The translations under genes were made by a program, and so were the position numbers. Positions 54,129 through 64,000 of a stretch of 64,000 nt of DNA are shown here, piece after piece. A model generated the notes under the pieces. It made no database searches, was not told where the DNA came from, and worked only from the letters and a program-made list of their open reading frames with translations. This DNA comes from Adiantum capillus-veneris (Eukaryota; Streptophyta; Polypodiopsida; Polypodiales; Pteridaceae), in assembly GCA_014529385.2 (NCBI GenBank), contig CM043971.1, positions 52,925,209 through 52,989,208 on the forward strand, written 5' to 3'. The first letter of the stretch is position 1. Every line of letters starts with the position of its first letter.

Positions 54129-55693
54129 TGTCATAATAACTAATATCTAATTCTCCTAAATTATTTTCTCATGTTAAACTGATCATTTAATATGGGGAAG
54201 TACCAGGGGAGAAAAAGCTAGAATATTGGTTAAGCTGGCAGACCGACCACAATAGGGATCCAAAGGAGGGAAAATAGGGATCCAAAGAGGGGGCCATTTG
54301 CAAAAGAGTAATGTGCAACAATGGTCTCCAAAGACCTTAAGGTTCAACCCATTAAGACTTCCAAAATGCTAAGGTTTCAAAATTCGAAGGTAAGTCCAAA
54401 TGGTCAAGCTTAGTGGAATTGGATGCTTTGTGAGTGTACAAAAAAGTCTTCAAGATCCTCCTACATAGGAGGGGGCGAGCCCTATAAGTAGGGGATGAGA
54501 GAGAAATAGACACACACACAGGATCCCTTTACACAAAGGGAATAGGGGACACATGTCAGCTCCCTAGCCCAATTGCCCACGAGGTGCACTCGAATCCTAT
54601 TAGTTGGCCATAGAGGTGGACCAATGAGAAATAGGCTAGAGTAAATCTAGTTTAATTCATTTAAAAACACTGAAAAAAGAACCAATAAGAATTAAGCTGT
54701 CTAGAAGACTATTGGATAGTCTCCCAAGGGGTCCAATGAGGATTCAACAGCCCAATGGCTTGCCTGCTTCCTATTGGCCAGAAGACAAAGGGGTCCAATG
54801 AGAGTTTAGTTGCATTATTTAAATTACCTAAAGCTCTCACAAAAGGGGAAAGGGGGACACATGTCACAAGACTATCACTTATGCTTCTTAAACCCTATTG
54901 GCTAATCTTGGAGAGGTCCAATGGGAAGCCAGCAAGAGGGATCGACCAAGAGAGAGAGGGGGCCGATTTTTCAAAGGCATTATCACACACAAAATCTCAT
55001 GTGTGGAGCAAGAAGACTCTCTCTCTCCTTCTCAAGCTTTAATGGAACGCTCATCATTTACTCCAAGCTTGTGAGAAGGGAGGCCTACACCAACAACTCT
55101 TGGCTTTGTGATGCAAATCCAACCAAGAGCCAAGTTTCAATGCATGCTCATCTCCTCTACCATGCTAATTACTAAGCTATGCTAAGCTTTTATGAGTGAT
55201 TATATGAAGAGATATACTTTTTTCTCGTAAGACTACTTCTTCCTCTCAATCTACTCTCATACCGCACTAGCTCTCACCATCTTTGAAGGTGTGTGAGGTC
55301 TTGGGTATGAGACCATGAGGGAATTAATGTTGTGTTTTATAAGTGTTTGCTTAGTGCTTGAACCTTCCATCTTCATTGCACTAGCTAGTTATTGAAGGAA
55401 CACAAAGAATTGTATTGTAAAATGTCTCCCTTGATGGGGGAAACCTATAATACAAAGCCTTTTGGAGGGGGGACTCGCTCCATGTAAATCCGGTCCTCAA
55501 TTGTTGCCAATATCTTAATTTCTCTCTCTTTTGAAGTATTGTTCATTCCTATCTAACTAGGTGTTATGCTTTTTTTTGCTCTCTCCATCCAAGCACTCTT
55601 GCTATGCTCATTAGGAATCTATTCTAATGAAATGCTCACTATGTTCATGTTATTTTCCGCTACACACAAGTTACTAGGCCACTAAATGTTACA
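54129..55693 (+). repeat. 3' LTR of chromovirus C
   Basis: It is 1565 bp, close to the 5' LTR except for a short CA run and a small duplication ('agggatccaaagg' twice near 54256 and 54274). Confidence 0.93.
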
Positions 55694-56546
55694 TTGTGCT
55701 TTTTGTTGGACTGTTACGAAATCTCGTTCGACCAAATGAGTGTCACTTTTCTCATACCGAGCACGAGGAGATTGCTTCAACCCATACAAAGCCTTCTTAC
55801 AATCTGCACACTTTGTCCTCTTGTCCTTTCTTGACAAAACTGCGAGGTTGCGTTACACATAAACTTCCTCAAATATGTCACCATTCAAGGAAGAAGTAAC
55901 AATGTCTAATTGATGTAGATCCCAACTAAAATGAGCTGCCAATGCACATAGAAAATGCACAGTAGTCATACGACAAGTGGGAGCAAAAGTCTCTTCATAA
56001 TCAATGCCTTTTGGTTGTGCATAACCCTTTGCAACAAGTCGAGCCTTATGGTCATTGATCTCACCATCCAGCTTGCGTTTCAACTTGTAAACCCACTTCA
56101 TACCAATGGCATTTTTGCCAGGAGGCAAATCACATAAAGTCCATATGTCATTTTCTATAAGTGCATCATATTCTGATTACATGGCGACCATCCAATTTTT
56201 TGAATTCTATGCTTCATCAAAAGACAGAGGTTCGTCAACATCGTGTAAGCTAGACACATCCAAAGCATAACAATCTTAGGCATAAGATGCATGGCTAGAG
56301 CCTGAACGAGTACGAGTAGACAAAGGTGCATCCAATTTACTGTCATGCAATGTATGCACCAGCCATTTTGGCATACCTCTAGCCTGCTCATTTTTCCTCA
56401 TCAAGTACATCATGTACATATGCATCAGTAATAGCAGGCTGATCTGTAACATTTTCTGAAACTCCCATAGGCTATACATTTTCCTCATTGGAATTTACAT
56501 TCGAACTTCCACCAGTGAAAAGGGGCAACAAAGTGTCATAAATGTC
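55694..56546 (-). pseudogene. Copia D RT N-terminus and linker
   Basis: RT starts with GMKWVYKLKRKLDGEINDHK, then ARLVAKGYAQPKGIDYEETF and HQLDIVTSSLNGDIFEEVYV. The linker frames (56155-56546) contain QARGMPKWLVHTLHDSK, the same ending as in F. Several stops and frameshifts are present. Confidence 0.85.
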
Positions 56547-57347
56547 CTATGAGCTTACATTACTGTCTCTAGTACATGACAGCAAGGGCTGAACAGAATC
56601 TTCCACAAACATTGCATCCCGTGAAACCAAAATACGCTTTGTTTGCGGATGATACAACCTATAACCTTTGCTTTCAGCACTATAGCCAACAAAAATACAT
56701 TTGACAGCCTTATCATCCAATTTTTTGTGTTGTGCTTGTGGCACCAAAGCATATGCCAAACAGCCAAAAACACGCATGTGCTCAATAGAAGGCTTTCTCT
56801 CATGCCATGCTTCATATGGAGTAATAGACTGCAAAGCTTTTGTAGGACACCTGTTTAGTACATAAGTGGCACACCTAATGGCCTCAAGCCAAAAAGGATG
56901 CGGAAAAGCTTGACTTTTGACCATACATCGTGCCATTTTCGTAAGTGACATGTTTTCCCTCTCAGCAACACCATTTTGTTGAGGTGTATAAGGCAATGTA
57001 CATTGGTGTTTTATCCCATGACTAGCCAGAAAAGCATTAAATTCATGAGACATATACTCCCCCTCTTGATCGGAACGGAGGGTGCCCATAGTACATTTCG
57101 ATACATTTTCAGCCATAGCTAGAAATTGTTTGAAGCACATAAAAACTTCTAACTTCCCTTTAAGCGGAAATACCCATGCATGCCTGGAGTAATCATCAAT
57201 GAAAGTCACGAAGTAAAGGTAATTGCCCAAGGATAGAGTTTGCATAGGCCCAGAAACATCACTATGCACAAACATGTTCGACAGGTGCTTCAAGAGGTGG
57301 CAACAAAGCAACCATATCAGATTTCTGCAAACACAGCAAACTGGCAA
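56547..57347 (-). pseudogene. Copia D integrase
   Basis: This 266-codon frame has VHSDVSGPMQTLSLGNYLYF, VTFIDDYSRHAWVFPLKGKL, MGTLRSDQEGEYMSHEFNAF, YTPQQNGVAERENMSLTKMA (Glu), HMRVFGCLAYALVPQAQHKK and KAVKCIFVGYSAESKGYRLY. The second catalytic motif reads SDQEGEY where SDNGGEY is usual. It is the most complete integrase frame of the family in the window. Confidence 0.92.
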
Positions 57348-57840
57348 AATTCAGATGCCCAAAACATGCATGCCACATTTTTGCATCTGAAACAACCCTT
57401 GAATCTGCAACTGCATTTGCAAAAAAATTTCCACACTTGTCATATAAAGTGAGCTTATACAATCCACATCACAAAAGGCCCGATGCAACAATTTCATCAC
57501 CAAAACTGAGATCATGAACTGTACATCTATCAACCAACAATTTTTAATACAAGTCAAAGTGTAGCAAGTGCAGATACAGACAAAAGATTCTTCTTGATCC
57601 CAGGCACATAAAGTGCGTCAGCAAGTTTGAAAGAACTGCCATTTGCAGCAGTAAGCACAATCTTTCCAACCCCCTGAACCGGATAAGAGGCATTTTTGGC
57701 ACAAGTGACTAAATTCCCATGAGGGACAGACTTAAGAGAGGTGAAAAATTCACGATGTGAGGTAATGTGCTTTGTAGCACCACTATTGAAATACCACACA
57801 TGTGAATCTGCAGAGCAGAAACTGACATGCATGCATCATG
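57262..57840 (-). pseudogene. Copia D GAG-pre-integrase and protease
   Basis: The protease frame (57832-57554) reads HVWYFNSGATKHITSHREFF and SFKLADALYVPGIKKNLLSV. The catalytic Asp of DSG is Asn. The GAG-pre-integrase frame (57462-57262) reads AKMWHACFGHLNFASLLCLQ. Confidence 0.88.
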
Positions 57841-58375
57841 GATAGCAGGATTGTAAGTGCACTCTACACTAAAAGCCCATTCTGCATCAACATCAACATC
57901 ACAGTCTCCTTTCACAGAAGACTCAACATGGCTGCATTTGTAGTGGAACCAGCATTTGCAGTGGAACTACCCTCTTTCTTCTTTGCCTCTTTGGCCTTCA
58001 ACTTAGGACACTGCTTGATCAAGTGATCATTAGCTTTACAATAATGGAAATGCATCTTCTTTTTGCCCTTATCACCAGAATATCCAGACAAATTGCTGCC
58101 AGCAGAAGCATTAGAACATAATTTTCGCCACTCGCAGCAGAACCATAAGAAGTGGCTGCATTGCTGTTACCACCCTTTCTTTGAGAAGCAATAAAAGCCT
58201 CTTTAACTGCACGCTGCCTAGTCCTGTTTTTTTTTGGAAAGTGACTCTTGCAACAGCAATGTGCATAATGCATCAAACTTGACAACTTTAAGATTTCCTT
58301 GGGTCATAAGTCTCCAAGTACTAGCAAAAGTCTGGTAAGAATCTGGTAAGGCATCAAGAACAGTGTGCACAAGGG
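57841..58375 (-). pseudogene. Copia D zinc knuckle and Gag remnant
   Basis: The order continues with AEWAFSVECTYNPAIHDACM (post-Gag linker), a degenerate knuckle (F has CHYCKANDHL at the matching place) and Gag pieces (TFASTWRLMTQGNLKVVKFD, then ALCTLLLQESLSKKK). It ends at 58375 against gypsy E. Confidence 0.75.
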
Positions 58376-59640
58376 AGAGTGAGAAGATTGTGAACTTTTT
58401 AGTTAATGGTTTTCTACCCAAAAAGCTTCGTAAAGATATAGCTCAAAAACTATTAAAAGAATATGAACCTTATTCTCTAATTGCAGGAACTCTCTACAAG
58501 CTAGGGAAGGATGATATTCTTAGACGTTGTGCTCATGACGATGAGTATTTATACATACTGCAAGAAGCCCACACGGTATAGCTGGAGGACATTTCTCAGG
58601 GGAATTAGATGCTAGAGAGGTGTTGCAATCAGGCTATTGGTGGCCTACCTTATTCAAGGATGCATCACTTTTTGCAAAAGGGTGTGATGAATGCCAACAC
58701 TACAAGATCACACAACGGAAGGATAAGATGTCTTTATATCCTATTAAAGTGACTCAACCATTTGAAAAATGGGGTTTAGACTTTGTAGGCCCAATTAGTC
58801 TCGCAGCTCGTAACACTCAATCTCGATATATTATTGTTGCCGCTGACTATGTGACAAAGTGGGAAAAAGCCAAGGCGACACACAAGGTTGATGCAAGGTC
58901 AGCTACTAAGTTTCTCTTTGAGAACATTATTACAAGATTTGGTTGTCCCTTTGAGACTGTGAGGGACAATGGTACTCGTTTTATAAATGGGGTGATAAAG
59001 GAACTCGCGACAAACTTCATGATAGCCCACCATAAGTCCACGCCTTATTATCCTACAAGAAAATGACCAAGCTGAGAGCACTAACAAGACCTTAATTTCT
59101 ATCTTGACCAAAATAATGGAAGCTCATCGCACAGATTGGGATTTGAAGCTGACATCAACTCTATGGGCTTATCATACCGCTTACAAAGTGGCTATTAATT
59201 GTACACCATTCAAAATGGTATATAGCCAAGAAGCAGTTATGCCATGAGAGTTTGTAATTCTTAGTTTGTGGGTAGCTTCACAAGAAGGTTGGGATGGTAA
59301 CCCTTTAGTTGAACATTTATATATATCCTTGAGAGGTTAGACGGAGAAAGGCAATTAGCTGTACAAAATGCACTTGTGGAGAAAGATAGGAGAAAGAAAT
59401 GGTTTGACCATCATTTAAAGAACAAGGATATCAAGGTTGGGGATAAAGTCCTTACGTACGGAGCGCGTAACGAGAAGAAAAAGTTGAAATATACGAAAAA
59501 GGACCATATAGAGTATGCAAAATCACCCCACAAGGTACCATTTGTGTGGAAACCCTTGATGGAGTTGAAACCATTAGATTCCTCAATTGGAGTAAAATTA
59601 AAAGATATTATGATCCTTTAAGCCAAGAGGAGCTATGTGC
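58376..59640 (+). pseudogene. Integrase of gypsy E
   Basis: The frames contain AGTLYKLGKDDILRRCAHDD, GYWWPTLFKDASLFAKGCDE (zinc region, ...CQHYK), PFEKWGLDFVGPISLAARNT (first Asp), IIVAADYVTKWEKAKATHKV, RFGCPFETVRDNGTRFINGV (second Asp) and the C-terminal part ending in LNWSKIKRYYDPLSQEE ('LKRYY' end). Stops at about 58578 and 59064, and frame changes, break it; the Glu motif lies in the disrupted stretch about 59065-59100. Confidence 0.88.
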
Positions 59641-59851
59641 CATCCATATAAAAAAAGCAACCAAGGCACAAGAAGAATTGAAAAAGATACAAGCTAAAGG
59701 TGAGGCTAAGGAGCGACAACAACTTATAATATGCCAATGAGAGGCCAACCTTGGAGTTACACATGTATTTCACGTTGAAACAGAGGATGATTGGTTGGAC
59801 TCTGACACACCTCTATGATACTCTATTGGGCTAAATAGTGCCTATGGGAAA

Positions 59852-60154
59852 GTGCTATATAACGCCTTATTGGACATGGGTGCTAAATATAATTTGCTAT
59901 CATATGGAGTGTGGTGTCAGTTAGGAAAGCCATCTCTATCTGAGAGTACTATCCAAGTCAAGGGTATCAACAAGAAAAAGACTACGGTTTTTGGAATCTT
60001 ACACACTTTTGTCAGTTATAACAACGGGGTTGTAGCTCAAGAATTTTTGGTCATGCCTGTTGGGACTATGAAAGGTAATATAAACCTAGGATGCACGTGG
60101 ATGATAGCGACCAAACGCACTATTGATTGGGGGACTGGGAGTGTCACAACATAA
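59852..60154 (+). CDS. Retropepsin-like ORF downstream of integrase (gypsy E)
   Basis: The 100-codon frame starts MLYNALLDMGAKYNLLSYGV and contains a later hydrophobic flap-like part and INLGCTWMIATKRTIDWGTG. This fits a retropepsin: an active site 'LLD(T/S)GA..NLL' (here DMG, with Met in place of Thr or Ser), and a 'LG..WM' partner near the end. In gypsy elements protease precedes RT, so its place after integrase is odd. It could be an extra ORF of this lineage or an out-of-place piece from another element. It ends before a long broken region. Confidence 0.6.
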   Translation: MLYNALLDMGAKYNLLSYGVWCQLGKPSLSESTIQVKGINKKKTTVFGILHTFVSYNNGVVAQEFLVMPVGTMKGNINLGCTWMIATKRTIDWGTGSVTT

Positions 60155-60905
60155 AACCCAACTCTTAGTCCTGCCACTCAAACAATAGCCCCTAAGATAT
60201 CACCTCTTGAGGAAATAAAACCAAAAAAATTGCATGTCCAAGAAGTTGAACCATCTGTACCTATAGCCCAACCCTCTAGAACTTCAACTTCTGTTGATGA
60301 AGCAAAATATGAGACACACAAGACTCAGTGTAATATAACAAAGAAAACATACAAATGGGTCCATAAAGCTTCTGTAGCGACCATTTCTGATGCAAAAAAA
60401 TAGGAGCGTTTTAAGAGACGCCCTACTCACTCCAAGAAATGTAAGAAAACGTTGTGTTCGATTCCTAAACGACTATTGGAATCCCAACTCTACTATGAAG
60501 AGAAAGATCATATAACACTATACACCTCATCCGGAGCTAGTTTGGGTACCCAAGTGAGAATAACTTGTTTTGCTCGGCTCAATTATAAGAAAAACAAATG
60601 AAGCTTCTTGCTCTTCATGTAGTTCATATACAAAAATACAAGCTTCGACATAACCTCCACCTACCATTGAAAATATCCATACAAACAAGAAAGAATTTGC
60701 ACCTCCCGTTGTAAGTTCACCACCTACAACAACGTTGCAAGTAAAATCATGGGAGAGTACCTTACCACCCTTGCAACTAGATGAAACACCTAAAGCCATC
60801 AAAAACTATTGGTCAAAGTCTTCACCCATAACAACTTGGAACAATTGGTTTCAAAAGGTGACGACATCGTTCCAAAAGGTATGATCTACCCAAGGAAGGG
60901 GGGAG
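60155..60905 (+). pseudogene. Broken post-integrase coding region of gypsy E (unknown)
   Basis: One plus frame reads LEEIKPKKLHVQEVEPSVPI, SVDEAKYETHKTQCNITKKT and, after a stop, RFKRRPTHSKKCKKTLCSIP, then FARLNYKKNK. The composition is coding-like, Lys- and Pro-rich, with no domain recognised. It ends at the polypurine tract (60892-60905). Confidence 0.35.
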
Positions 60906-61140
60906 TGTTTGCTGACCTCCATCATTCACTTGCTCCCCTCTCAATGTTCCTCCCTAACCTCTCAATCTCCCAATTTTAGGGAATGTATATATATATAGCC
61001 CTATACACAAGAATACAAAAAATAAAAAAGTAAAAGAGCAAGAGCCACCAAACAAAAATCTGGAAACCTACAAATTCTAGTACAGGACCCAAAAATCATA
61101 AAAACACATTATGCACAAGCACACGACCTTTTGATACAAC
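60906..61140 (+). repeat. 3' LTR start of gypsy E
   Basis: It starts tgtttgctgacctcc after the polypurine tract and has a TATA-like box (gtatatatatatagcc) at about 60985-61000. The other end is undetermined. Confidence 0.55.
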
Positions 61141-61187
61141 CCTTATAATATTTGAACACTAACCAAAATCTATCTGTGTGTATAGAT

Positions 61188-61613
61188 ATGGTTAGTACGC
61201 TAGAGTCATCCACTCCTACCTTGGGAGAAAGGTACCCTCTTTACTTTTCACAAGTGTTTCATATAGTCTACCCAGTGCTTGCCTATGAATGGGACTTGGT
61301 AGATACGCTAGCGTGTGAGAAGAATTTCGAGGAATTAGAATGGCTGATACGTCTCTTGACCACAATTGATCCCTACTTAGTAAAGAGCGTCTTTCCAATT
61401 CCACAAGCTTACCCTCTTGACCAAGATGACTATAGACGTCTAGTGACATTCTTAGTGAACATTTGTGTCTCTAATTATGAGAAAGATTTATATGACTACA
61501 CGGATGGCACGTATGGTCTCACGGATGATGACTTTGTTTTTCTCGATGATGACGACGATAGGGGTTTAGACCTAGGGCTACCCGCTCATCTATTCAATAT
61601 CCTGTTGCCTTGA
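61188..61613 (+). CDS. 141-aa ORF with acidic tail, in or just after the LTR of gypsy E (unknown)
   Basis: The ATG at 61188 opens 141 codons to a stop at 61611. The N-terminal two thirds are mixed hydrophobic and charged (VDTLACEKNFEELEWLIRLL; IDPYLVKSVFPIPQAYPLDQ); the tail is strongly acidic (GLTDDDFVFLDDDDDRGLDL). No signal peptide or known motif is seen. It lies about 280 bases after the LTR start of gypsy E, so it may be LTR-coded or a leader ORF. Length and lack of stops argue against chance but do not prove coding. Confidence 0.45.
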   Translation: MVSTLESSTPTLGERYPLYFSQVFHIVYPVLAYEWDLVDTLACEKNFEELEWLIRLLTTIDPYLVKSVFPIPQAYPLDQDDYRRLVTFLVNICVSNYEKDLYDYTDGTYGLTDDDFVFLDDDDDRGLDLGLPAHLFNILLP

Positions 61614-63245
61614 CTCTCTAGGGGGGTGCAAATAATTAGGTTAGGGTTCCTTAGGTTGCTTTGATTGTGTTCAATAAAGGTTGGTGCCTCTTCCCACTGA
61701 TGTGCCTCCTAGAGGTATTCCTTGTGTTTTCTAGTGTGTACACGAATGCGTTGCAGTATTTGAGATTTTGAACTTAATGGAATCTTTGTCTCGTTCACTC
61801 TTCAAATCGAGCGCGATCATCAACACAAGCAGGTGTTTCTTGTCCATTAGTATTGCCTCTTGTCCCTTTTTTTTTAGCATCCCAATGTTTGTCTACTTTA
61901 ACTGTGATTGATAGCACAACATTCATCACATTTTCTTAGTATTAAACATTGACTCAATATAATTTTCTGTCATAGTCCCTTGTCTAGGTTTTCAAGCAGT
62001 CTGACTAAGCTAGTTTGACCCAGATAGACATTAGAGATCTTCTCTTAATACCATGGAAAATGCCTTCCTAATTATCAATGGCTACTTTAGGTTCTTATTC
62101 TAATTTAGGAAGCATTGTGTGCAATGTACTAGTGCTTTCTAGTGGGTTTAATCCCTCTTGACCTTTATTTTAACTATTATAAAGGGAGTTTACTATTCTG
62201 ATGAGCTGGGGAGGGTAACAATGTCAATATGACCCCCCAAAGTTACAAAATAAAAAGGCAATAAAACCCAAACAAACAAAATCAAAAGTGCCAACAATGA
62301 AGAATCTTAATTTGGTACTTCACTCACATGTATTGCTCATGGTACTAGAGCCCTAGAGGTTCCTAGTGTGGGTGCTTTCCTTGAAAAACAAAAAGCTCAA
62401 GGCATACAAAATAAGCACACATATCAAAAATTGAATCAATGTAAAAATACTTTGGAGGGTCAAACAACGGAGCAATTTCTTTTATCGTAGCTTAACTAGA
62501 TGGTCTTTTAGGTATAGCCTCTAGTGAGTCCTCGAACATAAAATACTTTGCTCTTGCGATTAAATAGCTTAATTAACCAGAGAGAATTGAGAAGCTTGCC
62601 CATGGTATTAATAGTTGACCTCTAGTGCCTCTCGACCATTAAATTAGCAACCCCATACTTGTTTACTTTTTGAACTTTACAACTGCTTATGCGTTTGATT
62701 ATATTACAATTTAATATTTACTGCTGACAAATTGTTGAATATTCTATTGCCAATCAATATGTTTGCCTATTCACTTCATATGTTTTTTAATTGTATATGA
62801 GAATGCAATTACTGTGTCAATTTTGGTTGATTTTGCATTGTTTGAAGAAGGTTAAGGACATTCAATCTCAGATGCTCTTCCACCTCCACAAATAGGCTTT
62901 ATCTCAATAGCTTTCGAGAATGAAATCTACATCAGGAAGGGAGGCATGTTTACCCTCACGGACACCCTATCACCTTCAGCGGACGCCTTATCATTTATTT
63001 TATCATTTATTTGAGTCATGGACCGGGCTTGTCGGTCCAATAGGTGTGTAGGTGATCGTTGATGAGAGGGACACCACTTACCTTATTTTACAGTATTTTT
63101 ACAACGACCGGCCATTGTGGACGTCCCTGTGTGAATGGGTCGGACTCTATTAGAAGGTCTATTTTGACCTAAAATCCTGATTCTTTGAAGTGCATGCTAA
63201 GAAGTACTCTTGCTCTACCTCTATCTCCTTCTCCTTCATGTGGTC
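61614..63245. other. Non-coding sequence
   Basis: No coding similarity or LTR start was recognised. It could be the rest of gypsy E's LTR. A/T-rich stretches occur at about 62690-62830. Confidence 0.45.
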
Positions 63246-63249
63246 ACGG

Positions 63250-63274
63250 GTGGGTGTGTGTGTGTGTGTGTATG

Positions 63275-63312
<38 letters not shown>

Positions 63313-63325
63313 TGTGAGTGTGTGT
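63250..63325 (+). repeat. (GT)n and (GA)n microsatellites
   Basis: GT at about 63252-63271, GA at about 63277-63310, then a second GT-type run to 63325. Confidence 0.93.
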
Positions 63326-64000
63326 TGTTAGGAAATAAGACGTAGCTAAATAGATATTTGAGTAGATTACTTAATGGAGAGAGATAGATTTCACACACAA
63401 GAGATTATAGAGTAGAGAGAGAGAGAGTACACACACAATATACGTGGTTCACCCAATGTGGGCTATGTCCACGGAAAAGCAACCAATCAATGGCTTTGGT
63501 ACTTCAAAACAAGAAGTAGTTTACAAAGGAATTATACCCTTAATAGAGCTCCCGCCTTGCTTCACTCTCACCACCTCACACTCACCTTGTTGCATCAACT
63601 TCACACTATATCGTGTGTGTAGAAATGGCCTCCTTTTATAGGACAAAAGGATTACCCTCTTTCATGAGAGGCAACCATGTGTAGCCGCCCTTGTGTAGAT
63701 AAGTCCAAATCGGACCCTCTAATCCACCCATGTGTGGCCGCCCTTGAGAAGACAAGTCCACTTTTGAATTCGGCCACCGGCCACCGGCTATTGACTTCCG
63801 ACCGGTCGTTTTTTGACCACTTTCCGACTGCCATCCGGCCATATATATTCCGACAAAAAGGAATATTCCGGTGAAGGAAAAAGCCCCTAAAGTTGCCCCT
63901 GAATTTTGGCCGTGAAAATTTTGGTTTCCAGCGAGTGATTTTCCTTCACGCACGATGGATTCTCCTCATAATGGGGGCCTTTCAAATGTGCGTTTTTACC
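63326..64000 (+). repeat. Probable copia-type LTR, cut by the window end
   Basis: It begins tgttaggaaataagacg directly after the microsatellite. It contains acgtggttcacccaatgtgg followed by ctatgtccacgg, a pairing common in plant copia LTRs. No second copy is in the window, so this is based on pattern only. Confidence 0.45.

Larger units (their letters stand above)
46626..55693 (+). mobile_element. Ty3/gypsy chromovirus C, complete with LTRs, nested in copia D
   Basis: The 5' LTR (46626-48197, 1572 bp) and 3' LTR (54129-55693, 1565 bp) start tgtcataataac and end aaatgttaca. The primer-like site is ttgatatcagagc at 48198, and the polypurine tract (ttcaagagagagg) lies before 54129. Interior order is gag, zinc knuckle, protease, RT, RNase H, integrase, chromodomain. 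Flanking copia sequence gives a target duplication atgtg/ttgtg (46621-46625 and 55694-55698), one base different. Many frameshifts show it is inactive. Confidence 0.92.
45790..58375 (-). mobile_element. Ty1/copia element D (family of F), split by chromovirus C
   Basis: The minus-strand parts are 45790-46625 (RNase H and RT C-terminus) and 55694-58375 (RT N-terminus, integrase, protease, zinc knuckle, gag). Compared with F (33570-33650), the sequence resumes after C exactly where it stopped: cacgctttacatacaatgtg before and ctttttgttggactg after. No LTR remains at either end; the right end is cut at 58376 against gypsy E. The copy is broken throughout. Confidence 0.9.
58376..61140 (+). mobile_element. 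Ty3/gypsy fragment E: integrase, post-integrase ORFs and 3' LTR start
   Basis: The left edge abuts copia D. It begins in the RNase H/integrase linker and runs through integrase (to about 59640), a retropepsin-like ORF (59852-60154), a broken low-complexity region (60155-60890), a polypurine tract (aaggaaggggggag) and the LTR start tgtttgctgacctcc at 60906. Everything before integrase is missing. The integrase type (FEKWGLDFVGPIS) is Tat/Athila-like, a lineage in which extra ORFs after integrase are known. The right end of the LTR is not determined. Confidence 0.75.

Overview
This window is nuclear DNA of a vascular plant with a large, repeat-dense genome. The evidence is an ULTRAPETALA-type gene with short GT-AG introns, a decayed PRP22/DHX8-type helicase fragment, plant lineages of Ty3/gypsy (Tat-like elements with two RNase H domains, and a chromodomain element) and Ty1/copia elements, and many long AG, GT and CA microsatellites. 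The wording of several copia and gypsy proteins is closer to what I remember from fern genomes than from flowering plants; this is a weak inference and I give no species. Layout, left to right. (1) 949-4540: a non-autonomous gypsy element with gag and protease, in which a 246-aa acidic ORF stands where reverse transcriptase and integrase should be; a 457-bp hAT-type MITE with an 8-bp target duplication is inserted in its gag. (2) 5.5-6.2 kb: gag-like and integrase remnants. (3) 6329-7848: the only credible intact host gene, an ULTRAPETALA-like gene of three exons with a long acidic N-terminal extension. (4) 7.8-10.7 kb: non-coding DNA with one tRNA-derived SINE-like unit. (5) 10744-11488: a broken PRP22/DHX8 helicase fragment with the S1 domain present twice, joined to an inverted copia piece (11490-12045). 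(6) 12042-17008: a degenerate copia element with both LTRs. (7) 20450-32440: two copies (A on minus, B on plus) of one Tat-like gypsy family facing away from each other as a large inverted repeat, with a 774-bp spacer; B carries a 1589-bp solo LTR with a perfect 5-bp target duplication and an internal deletion. (8) 32443-37318: a minus-strand copia element (F). (9) 37319-38470: an LTR-like region full of TTCnnGAA palindromes, followed by a primer-binding-like site and a copia leader. (10) 40.2-42.35 kb: a copia derivative with protease only. (11) 43.6-45.8 kb: an orphan Tat/Athila-type primer site and leader. (12) 45790-58375: a second copy (D) of copia family F, split by a 9.07-kb chromovirus (C, 46626-55693) with 1.57-kb LTRs. 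(13) 58376-61613: a gypsy fragment (E) with integrase, then a retropepsin-like ORF downstream of integrase, a 3' LTR start and a 141-aa acidic ORF. (14) 63326-64000: the start of a further LTR. No prokaryotic features, CRISPR arrays, rRNA or canonical tRNA genes were seen. The order of events can partly be read: D inserted before C; A and B formed before the solo LTR (same family as C) landed in B; gypsy 1 inserted before the hAT MITE. Almost all element ORFs carry stops or frameshifts. The less-explained signals are the TTCnnGAA-rich LTR, the extended ULT gene, the post-integrase protease ORF, the acidic ORF of gypsy 1, the twin 70-aa leader ORFs of the Tat-like family, and the rearranged PRP22 fragment.
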